DNA of 7,120 nucleotides from Campylobacterales bacterium (GTDB lineage: Bacteria; Campylobacterota; Campylobacteria; Campylobacterales; QNZT01): NCBI GenBank assembly GCA_027056215.1, contig JALULO010000224.1:1-7120 (forward strand). The letters run 5' to 3'. Made by a program: the position numbers and the translations under genes. The notes below the pieces were generated by a model that saw only the letters and a list, made by a program, of their open reading frames with translations, had not been told where the DNA came from and searched no databases. This document shows, piece by piece, positions 1 through 5,932 of the stretch (its first letter is position 1; every line of letters starts with the position of its first letter).

Positions 1-1529
1 TAGTACATTGGGATGATTTCATTTTCAAGTACATCCATCATGTTTTTGTTATCTAGTTTATCTTGTTCAAAAGTTGGCAAGTTACCGTCACATCCTGGGA
101 TTGTAAAGGCATTGTGTCCGTGTTCGGCAAATTCTGGGTGCCATCCATCAGGGATTGAGAAGTGAATCGCTGCATTCATGCTCGCTGTCATACCACTTGT
201 TCCTGATGCTTCTCTATTGATACGTGGTGTATTGATCCATACATCTGCACCTTTTTTTAAGATAGCTGAGAGGTCTAACTCGTAGCCCGTTAAAACAGCA
301 ATATTTTTGATATCTTTTGAAAGATAAAGCAGTTCGTTAAAAATACCTACCGCGATACCGTCAGTTGGATAAGGTTTTCCTGCCCAGATGATTTGTACAG
401 GTTGTCTTGTGTTTTCTACCATTTTGATAAATCTTTCAAAATCATATTTTAAAAGTCCCGGTCTTTTATACTCTGCAAATCTTCTTGCCCAGACGATGGT
501 TAATACATTTGGATCAAACATCTTACCTGTTTGGTCTGCTACAACATTAAAAAGCATGCGTTTAAGATGTTTTTTCCTGGCAATGATTTCATAATCTATA
601 TCTTCATTTAGGGCACGGGTAAGTACCATATCTTGCCAGTATTTTTTGTTTTGTGCATTGGTAATAGGAATGATTTTTTCATCTTCATCAAGGACATCTT
701 TCCACATATCATTGGCGACGTCTGCATGAATCCTAGAGACAGCATTGGAGATTTTTGAAAGTTTAAGAGCACCAACTGTTAGGCTGAACATATCTCCTCT
801 TGTATCTGTGATTTCTCGGACTGTTTCAAGATCAAGTGATGCAAAAAATCCCATTCTATGTAAAAGTTGGATATTGTGCTCTTCATTTCCGGCAGCTTCT
901 GGTGTATGTGTTGTAAAAACAACACGTTTTTTAACTTCATCTACATTTTGGTATTTTTCATAAAGGTTAAAGGTAAGTGGAACAGCATGTCCTTCATTCA
1001 TATGATAGATATCTATCTTTTTTCCTAAAGCTTCGAGTGCTTTGACACCACCGATACCAAGGATGATCTCTTGTGCGATTCTTGTCTCATGGTTTCCATC
1101 ATAGAGTCTGTGGGTAATCGTTTTTGAGATGTAATCATTTGGCTCAATATCTGTTGAGAGTAAAATCATAGGGGCACTTTGGAATGTTTCAGGTTTTAAA
1201 AGCATCACTTTAACATAAACAGGTTTGTTGTTGATATCCACGGTTACTGTGATATTTGGATCTTCAAGAAATTGGTATTTCTTTTCGATGTGTGCCGCTT
1301 TCATACTTCCATCTGCTTCACGTTGCTGATCATAATAGCCATAAGACCATAACATACCGATACCGATAACATTTTGGCGTAGTTCATAAACACTTCTCAT
1401 GTGTGAACCAGCAAGAAAACCAAGCCCTCCTGAATAGATCTTGAGTGCTTGATGGATACCAAACTCCATACTAAAATAAGCTGCTTTAGTTTCGTATTGC
1501 TCCGCTATCCTGATTGAATAATTGTTCAT
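1..1529 (-). CDS. glgP: Alpha-glucan (glycogen/maltodextrin) phosphorylase family protein, 3' end cut by window
   Basis: This is the first 509 codons of a GT35-type alpha-glucan phosphorylase; the C-terminus lies beyond the left edge. Family members cleave alpha-1,4-glucan with phosphate to give glucose-1-phosphate in the cytoplasm. I translated the whole stretch and saw no stop or frameshift. Visible motifs in order are AYFSMEFG near residue 16, SGGLGFLAG (33-41), HMNEGHA (176-182), TTHTPEAAG (206-214), WARRFAEYKRPG (347-358) and EASGTSGMTAS (440-450). R350 and K355 align with the phosphate-site Arg569 and Lys574 of muscle phosphorylase. The residue aligned with the PLP-binding Lys is Thr448, which is odd (see findings). 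The start is the ATG of an ATGA overlap with the upstream kinase gene, preceded by AAGGAA. The compact N-terminus, beginning just before AYFSMEFG, resembles the short bacterial branch of the family rather than the animal or E. coli type. Family assignment is firm; catalytic activity and exact substrate are not. Confidence 0.88.
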   Translation of the reverse strand, partial: MNNYSIRIAEQYETKAAYFSMEFGIHQALKIYSGGLGFLAGSHMRSVYELRQNVIGIGMLWSYGYYDQQREADGSMKAAHIEKKYQFLEDPNITVTVDINNKPVYVKVMLLKPETFQSAPMILLSTDIEPNDYISKTITHRLYDGNHETRIAQEIILGIGGVKALEALGKKIDIYHMNEGHAVPLTFNLYEKYQNVDEVKKRVVFTTHTPEAAGNEEHNIQLLHRMGFFASLDLETVREITDTRGDMFSLTVGALKLSKISNAVSRIHADVANDMWKDVLDEDEKIIPITNAQNKKYWQDMVLTRALNEDIDYEIIARKKHLKRMLFNVVADQTGKMFDPNVLTIVWARRFAEYKRPGLLKYDFERFIKMVENTRQPVQIIWAGKPYPTDGIAVGIFNELLYLSKDIKNIAVLTGYELDLSAILKKGADVWINTPRINREASGTSGMTASMNAAIHFSIPDGWHPEFAEHGHNAFTIPGCDGNLPTFEQDKLDNKNMMDVLENEIIPMY

Positions 1530-2377
1530 ATATTTCCTTTGTGTTTTTCTAAAAATTGTGCACCCATGAGGTTTGCGTTTTCATAGGTTGAAATAGTTAC
1601 TTTTGTAGTATCGGCAGATTTTGCCAGTGCATGGTTTAAAAACCCCTTTTGTATGATATCTTTTAGATACGGATTTTTCATAAATACACCACCCCCTAAA
1701 ATCAAATGATCTGGATCAAAGAGTGTTACAAGCATAGATGTTGCAAAAATAACTCCATGATGGAAGTTTTCCAAAATCTGTTGTGCTGCTTCATTTTGAT
1801 CATTTTGTAGCGCTTGTAGGGTTGGCTCTGTTCTGAGACCATGATACTCTATCCACTTTTGAATACCACTTCCTGAACAGTAGAGTTCTAAACAATCATA
1901 CTTCCCACATCCACACTGAAAAGGAGCTTCCTTGTAAGGAATATGACCGATTTCGCCGGCTAGATTGTTTTTGCCACGGATGAGTTTTCCCTTCTCAACA
2001 AATGCACTGCCAAGACCCGTTCCCATATAAAGTAGGATGAGACTTTCATCTTTTCCTATATGTGCCATTTCTGCCAATGCTGCAACTTTGAGATCATTGT
2101 CGATTTCAAGTGTAACATCGTATTTTGACTCGATATAAGATTTGATGTCGAGTTTATCAATAGCTATGTTCGGTGCTGAGAGAATGATACCGTCATTGAC
2201 TTGTCCGCCAAAAGCGATTCCCACAAAAGTGATTTTGGGATGTTGTGTAAGTTGTTGCTCTAAAAAATCTACTATCGAAATAGTATCACTAGGAAGTGTT
2301 TCTTTTTTGATAATGGCATTGTTATGTATCAATTGATAACGAAAATGCGTACCGCCAAAGTCAATAAGAAGTTTCAT
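1526..2377 (-). CDS. glk: ROK-family sugar kinase, probably glucokinase
   Basis: This 283-residue cytoplasmic protein has the length and layout of ROK kinases, which transfer the ATP gamma-phosphate to a hexose. The N-terminal phosphate loop is LIDFGGTHFRY (4-14). The catalytic segment is EIDNDLKVAALAE (91-103), with D95 the likely base. MGTGLGSAF (118-126) is the second nucleotide-binding motif. GEIGHI (141-146) supplies H145 and, with C155, C157 and C162 of CGCGKYDC, forms the typical ROK zinc site. LILGGGVF (226-233) is the adenosine-side motif. All key residues are present. The ATG at 2377 is preceded by AAAGGTAA about 8 nt upstream. The gene is first in an operon with the alpha-glucan phosphorylase, overlapping it by 4 nt. 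That context favours glucose as substrate, feeding glucose-6-phosphate to glycolysis alongside the phosphorylase product. ROK kinases for fructose, mannose or N-acetylated sugars look similar, so glucose specificity is inference. Confidence 0.85.
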   Translation of the reverse strand: MKLLIDFGGTHFRYQLIHNNAIIKKETLPSDTISIVDFLEQQLTQHPKITFVGIAFGGQVNDGIILSAPNIAIDKLDIKSYIESKYDVTLEIDNDLKVAALAEMAHIGKDESLILLYMGTGLGSAFVEKGKLIRGKNNLAGEIGHIPYKEAPFQCGCGKYDCLELYCSGSGIQKWIEYHGLRTEPTLQALQNDQNEAAQQILENFHHGVIFATSMLVTLFDPDHLILGGGVFMKNPYLKDIIQKGFLNHALAKSADTTKVTISTYENANLMGAQFLEKHKGNI

Positions 2378-2416
2378 AGCAAATTACCTTTACAAAAATT
2401 TCTAAAATGTAAAAAA

Positions 2417-2445
2417 ATTATAAGTTTACAAGATTAAATCGACAA
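2417..2445 (-). promoter_or_regulatory. Sigma70-type promoter for the kinase-phosphorylase operon
   Basis: Read on the minus strand, a TTGTCG -35 element (2445-2440) is followed by a 17-bp spacer and a perfect TATAAT -10 (2422-2417). Transcription would start near 2410, leaving a leader of about 33 nt with the AAAGGTAA ribosome site before the ATG. It is back to back with the promoter for the plus-strand kinase gene. The call rests on pattern only. Confidence 0.6.
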
Positions 2446-2462
2446 CTTAAAAAAATATCATA

Positions 2463-2491
2463 AGAAAATCTGGCTTAAATGCAGGTTTTTT
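2463..2491. repeat. Imperfect inverted repeat between the divergent promoters
   Basis: AAAATCTG (2465-2472) and CAGGTTTT (2482-2489) are inverted copies with one mismatch (G-U if transcribed), separated by 9 bp. The right arm ends just before the proposed -35 of the lsrK-like gene and lies upstream of both promoters. That is a reasonable place for a regulator to bind. In AT-rich DNA such a repeat can arise by chance, and I do not recognise it as a known operator. Confidence 0.25.
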
Positions 2492-2518
2492 GATCTTGAT
2501 GTAACAATATGTTAAAAT
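2490..2518 (+). promoter_or_regulatory. Sigma70-type promoter for the lsrK-like gene
   Basis: TTGATC (2490-2495) is followed by a 17-bp spacer and TAAAAT (2513-2518), which is preceded by TG at 2510-2511, an extended -10. Transcription would begin near 2525 and leave a leader of about 20 nt containing AAAGGAG. The elements match the consensus well, but the call rests on pattern only. Confidence 0.6.
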
Positions 2519-2545
2519 ATTACCACACCAACTAAAGGAGTAGTG

Positions 2546-4093
2546 ATGCAAAAATATCTTTTGGCGATTGATGCGGGGACTGGTAGTGGTAGGGCTGTTT
2601 TATTTGATTTGGATGGAAATCAAATAGCAGTTGGACAAGAAGAGTGGGTACATATCACCGAAGAAGGTGTACCAGACTCCATGGGATTTGATTATGAAAA
2701 AAACTGGCACTTGTTATGTCGGTGTATCCATAAAGCAACCAGTACTATAAATGTTAAGGATATTTTAGCTGTTAGTGCTACGAGTATGCGTGAGGGGATT
2801 GTCCTGTATGACAAAGAGGGCAGAGAGATTTGGGCAGTTGCAAATGTTGATGCAAGAGCCAGCCGTGAGGTCAAAGCGTTAAAAGAGAAATTTCCAGGTA
2901 TCGAAGAAGCATTTTACGCACAAAGTGGACAAACTTTTGCTTTGGGTGCATTGCCAAGGCTTTTGTGGTTGAAAGAGCATCACAGAGATATTTATGAGAA
3001 AGTGGACAAGGTTTCCATGATCAGTGACTGGGTTTTGGCAAAGCTTTCAGGTGTGATCGCCTCTGATCCTTCCAATGCGGGAACGGCTGGTATCTTTTCT
3101 CTAAAGGAGCGAAACTGGGTGCGAGATATGGCAGAGCAAGTGGATATCAAAGCCGATATCTTCCCTCCTGTTTATGAAAGTGGCACAGTGATAGGAAGTG
3201 TTATAGATAAGACATCAGGCTTACATGAAGATACCAAAGTGGTGATGGGTGGTGGTGATGTGCAACTTGGCAGTGCGGGGCTTGGTATCGTAAAAGAAGG
3301 CGGTGTTGCTGTGCTTGGTGGAACATTTTGGCAGCAGATTGTGAACATGAGAGATCCCAAAGTACCTTCAGATATGCGTATTCGTGTCAATCCTCATGTG
3401 ATAAAAGGAGTTTCTCAGGCGGAGGGAATCACCTTTTTTAGTGGCTTGGTAATGCGTTGGTTTCGTGATGCCTTGTGTGCAAAACAAAAAGAGATTGCGG
3501 CACAAAGAAGCATCGATACCTACGCTTTATTAGAAGAGATGGCATCCGACGTACCTGTGGGATCATACGGGATATTGCCAATTTTTTCGGATGTCATGAA
3601 ATATGGTAAGTGGTATCATGCAAGTCCCTCTTTTTTAAATCTTGGTATCGATCCTTCACTTTATAATATCGCATCTATGTTTCGTTCCTTGGAGGAAAAT
3701 GCAGCGATCGTGAGTGCTGAAAATCTGGACAATATTGCTACTTTTAGTGGAATAGAAGCTCAAGAGATTGTTTTTGCCGGTGGGGCAAGTAAAGGTTTTT
3801 TGTGGGGGCAGATACTTGCAGATGTGACAGGAAAACGTGTCAAAGTACCCAAAGTAAAAGAAGCCACAGCCCTTGGTTGTGCGATGGCGGCAGGTGTAGG
3901 AGCCGGTATATATGAGAGTTTGGAAAGTGCGGCTGAGAAGTTAGTTGTTTGGGAGAAAGAGTTTATACCAAATCAAGAAGCACACCTAGCCTACAAAGAG
4001 GTTCGTAACCGATGGAGGAGGGCATATGCCTCGCAACTCCAACTGGTAGATGAAGGTGTTACATTGAGTATGTGGAAAGCACCTGGATTATAA
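2546..4093 (+). CDS. lsrK: Autoinducer-2 kinase LsrK-like (FGGY carbohydrate kinase)
   Basis: This 515-residue cytoplasmic FGGY kinase resembles LsrK along its whole length, as recalled from E. coli. LsrK phosphorylates the AI-2 signal (DPD) with ATP, trapping it in the cell and making the ligand that relieves LsrR repression. Shared segments include LAIDAGTGSGRAVLFDLDGN near the N-terminus, SATSMREGIVLY, WAVANVDARA, MISDWVLAKLSG, SDPSNAGTAG, VLGGTFWQQ, RVNPHVIKG, SLEENAAIVSA, KEATALGCA and the final WKAPGL. GGGD with D238 is the likely catalytic aspartate loop, and FAGGASKG (410-417) is the ATP-side motif. A GTG at 2543 would add one residue, but AAAGGAG (2534-2540) is only 2 nt from it and 5 nt from the ATG at 2546, so the ATG is preferred. 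The gene has its own promoter and stands alone: no LsrACDB transporter, LsrR, LsrF or LsrG gene is present here. Another FGGY substrate is possible, but the full-length match makes LsrK the best call. Confidence 0.86.
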   Translation: MQKYLLAIDAGTGSGRAVLFDLDGNQIAVGQEEWVHITEEGVPDSMGFDYEKNWHLLCRCIHKATSTINVKDILAVSATSMREGIVLYDKEGREIWAVANVDARASREVKALKEKFPGIEEAFYAQSGQTFALGALPRLLWLKEHHRDIYEKVDKVSMISDWVLAKLSGVIASDPSNAGTAGIFSLKERNWVRDMAEQVDIKADIFPPVYESGTVIGSVIDKTSGLHEDTKVVMGGGDVQLGSAGLGIVKEGGVAVLGGTFWQQIVNMRDPKVPSDMRIRVNPHVIKGVSQAEGITFFSGLVMRWFRDALCAKQKEIAAQRSIDTYALLEEMASDVPVGSYGILPIFSDVMKYGKWYHASPSFLNLGIDPSLYNIASMFRSLEENAAIVSAENLDNIATFSGIEAQEIVFAGGASKGFLWGQILADVTGKRVKVPKVKEATALGCAMAAGVGAGIYESLESAAEKLVVWEKEFIPNQEAHLAYKEVRNRWRRAYASQLQLVDEGVTLSMWKAPGL

Positions 4094-4141
4094 TTTGTTA
4101 TAAAATCATATAAGTTTTACTTGGGACTTTAGAAGTGCATA

Positions 4142-4152
4142 TATACTATAAT
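4142..4152 (+). promoter_or_regulatory. Probable -10 region for the three-gene signalling operon
   Basis: The 76-bp gap after the lsrK-like gene holds overlapping -10 candidates, TATACT (4142-4147) and a perfect TATAAT (4147-4152). A poor -35-like TTGGGA (4121-4126) lies 15 or 20 bp upstream. Campylobacterota promoters often lack a clear -35. If used, the leader would be very short (about 11-16 nt). No hairpin terminator is visible in the gap, so read-through from the lsrK-like gene is also possible. Confidence 0.4.
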
Positions 4153-4169
4153 AAGAAAAAGGAATATAT

Positions 4170-5276
4170 GTGCGACTGCGTTATAAAACTATTTTTATTT
4201 CACTTTTTACACTGTTAATGGTGATAATATTAAGTGCTTTTATCTGGGTTTCAACAAAGGTAGATAAAAATAAACTAGATGAAGCATCGGATAATATTCT
4301 CTCTGTTTTTCGTCATCAAATGGATACAGAAGAGGCAAATGCACTTTTTTTGTCTGTAGCACTCTCTGATAATAGTGCCCTTCAAAATGCTTTGATGCAA
4401 GAAGATGAGGAGACGGGATATCGTATACTCATAGAGACGCTTAATAAACTCAAAACATATACTTTTGTTAAAGATATCCGAACACAAGTTTTGACCAAAG
4501 ATTTAGATATATTTGCTAGAAGTTGGGATAACAGTTTTGCAGGGATGCCGTTGGAGGGATTTCGTGTAGATTTACAGCGCATCAGAAAGTTGCGTAAACC
4601 TAAAGTTTCTATCGATCCGGGAAGGCTTTTAACTATCAAAGCAACCACACCTTTTAAAAATGGAAATAAACTTATCGGTTATATCGAAGCGATTCAAACA
4701 TTTGATGCTATCACAAAACGCTTGCGGGATCGGGGAATTGATCTATTGGTATTGATGGATGATCGATTTTTAGATATAGCGACATTGATGCGTGAAAATC
4801 CAACACTCGGTGATTATGTTGTTTCCAATAAAAACTATAATGCTTTTATTTTAAAAGTTTTACAAACACATAGTGATAAGATTGCTCAAAAAAGTCATTT
4901 TTTTACGAAGGAATATCTTCATGTTGTTGATGTGTTGCGTGATAGTGGAGGCAATAAAATAGGATATTACCTTTTAAGTGTTCTTCGTAAAAATATCGCT
5001 ATTTATGAAAATAAAGATAAAGATATATCCTTTTTTTTACGTTTGTCAAAAGATGATTTGTATGATGTAGTAAATACCTGGGAAAAGCAAAATGGCTCTT
5101 ACAAGAGTGCATATGATAAAGCATTTTTAAATATCCTTGATTCTATAAATGAAGAAGACAGAGTTGCCTTTGAGGAGGAAGCAAAAAAGATTTTGAAAAG
5201 TTATACTAAAGAAGAGTTGATTAATGTGATTTTGCAACATCACTATCAGCGTGAAAAAAAAGGACAGATTAAATGA
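4170..5276 (+). CDS. Membrane-anchored periplasmic Cache-domain sensor without output domain
   Basis: This 368-residue protein has one N-terminal transmembrane segment (about 7-27) and then a hydrophilic remainder predicted to lie in the periplasm. Residues 30-285 look like the double-Cache ligand-binding region seen in Campylobacterota chemoreceptors. The supporting marks are FARSW (115-119), GMPLEGFR (125-132), GRLLTIKATTPF (151-162), IGYIEAIQTFDAI (169-181) and IGYYLLSV (274-281). There is no second membrane segment and no HAMP, kinase, chemotaxis or GGDEF domain. The last 80 or so residues are charged and probably helical. The start is GTG at 4170, 6 nt after AAAAAGGAA; the next in-frame ATG falls inside the membrane segment, and the ATG at 4168 is in another frame and soon stops. 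The gene overlaps the response regulator by 4 nt (ATGA). The likely job is to bind a small molecule outside the membrane and signal to the neighbouring histidine kinase. The ligand is unknown. Confidence 0.72.
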   Translation: MRLRYKTIFISLFTLLMVIILSAFIWVSTKVDKNKLDEASDNILSVFRHQMDTEEANALFLSVALSDNSALQNALMQEDEETGYRILIETLNKLKTYTFVKDIRTQVLTKDLDIFARSWDNSFAGMPLEGFRVDLQRIRKLRKPKVSIDPGRLLTIKATTPFKNGNKLIGYIEAIQTFDAITKRLRDRGIDLLVLMDDRFLDIATLMRENPTLGDYVVSNKNYNAFILKVLQTHSDKIAQKSHFFTKEYLHVVDVLRDSGGNKIGYYLLSVLRKNIAIYENKDKDISFFLRLSKDDLYDVVNTWEKQNGSYKSAYDKAFLNILDSINEEDRVAFEEEAKKILKSYTKEELINVILQHHYQREKKGQIK

Positions 5277-5932
5277 ACATAGTATTACTTGAAGATGAGT
5301 TTGGATTGCGTGAGAGTATTCAAGAATTTCTTGAAGATTTAGGGTATTGTGTAGATGCTTTTGAAAATGGTGATGCTGTGATAGAGGCATTGTTTTGTAA
5401 AAGTTACCAGTTAATGCTTTTGGATGTACAAGTACCCGGTATCAATGGTTTTGATTTGCTCTCTATGCTTCGTGAAAGTGGCAATAAAATACCAGCTATC
5501 TTTATCACTTCTTTAACAAATATTGAAAATCTGACAAAAGGTTTTGCGCTAGGATGTAGCGATTATATCAAAAAACCTTTTGAACTCAAAGAGTTACAGA
5601 TACGTGTTGAACATGCTCTTAAAACACAATGCTTTCATACAGAAGTGGACATGATAGAGCTAAGTTCTCGGTATTGTTATGATGTCAAAAAGTTTGTTTT
5701 ACTTGATGATACAAGGGAGATTGAGCTTAGTAAAACTGAAAAGCGTATCTTGGAGACATTGATCAAACATAGAGGTGCTGTTGTGAGTATCGAACAGTTT
5801 CAGGATGAGGTTTGGGGTGAGTATGTAGATCCGGCAAATATTCGTGTTCAAATAAATAAACTACGTAAGAAGATGGATGAAGAGATCATCGCCAATGTGC
5901 GTGGATTAGGGTATAAACTTGACGCTGGATAG
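5273..5932 (+). CDS. OmpR/PhoB-family response regulator
   Basis: This 219-residue cytoplasmic transcription factor has an N-terminal receiver domain (1-115) and a C-terminal winged-helix DNA-binding domain (about 125-217). Receiver residues are intact: acidic pocket E7/D8, phospho-acceptor D51 in LLDVQVPG, switch T79 in FITS, and K101 in DYIKKPF. The effector half shows ELSKTEKRILETL, the VWGEYVD turn, the recognition segment IRVQINKLRKKM and the terminal VRGLGYKLD, all typical of OmpR-type regulators. The ATG overlaps the Cache gene stop (ATGA), with AAGGA about 8 nt upstream inside that gene, so translation is probably coupled. The histidine kinase that should phosphorylate it follows immediately. 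Its target genes cannot be told from the sequence; its own operon or the adjacent lsrK-like gene are possibilities. Confidence 0.93.
   Translation: MNIVLLEDEFGLRESIQEFLEDLGYCVDAFENGDAVIEALFCKSYQLMLLDVQVPGINGFDLLSMLRESGNKIPAIFITSLTNIENLTKGFALGCSDYIKKPFELKELQIRVEHALKTQCFHTEVDMIELSSRYCYDVKKFVLLDDTREIELSKTEKRILETLIKHRGAVVSIEQFQDEVWGEYVDPANIRVQINKLRKKMDEEIIANVRGLGYKLDAG

Noticed and set aside
388..963. Open frames of 68 and 72 codons on the plus strand
   Set aside because: They lie opposite the phosphorylase coding sequence, have no family resemblance or ribosome site that I can see, and are antisense shadows.
2465..2492. Inverted repeat followed by a T run, read as a rho-independent terminator
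   Set aside because: The stem is short and weak, and no plus-strand transcript should arrive from the left, where genes run on the minus strand. An operator is the more sensible reading.
4098..4113. TTATA...TATAA inverted repeat after the lsrK-like gene
   Set aside because: It is A/T only, five bases per arm, and too likely by chance in this base composition to call a terminator or operator.
4168..4218. Short ATG frame of 16 codons overlapping the GTG start of the Cache gene, a possible leader peptide
   Set aside because: It begins 2 nt before the GTG and shares its ribosome site, but its sequence is simply the shifted frame of the membrane segment. No attenuator structure is visible.
4275..5390. 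Minus-strand open frames of 70-88 codons under the Cache and regulator genes
   Set aside because: They are antisense to well-supported genes in AT-rich DNA and have no recognisable protein features.
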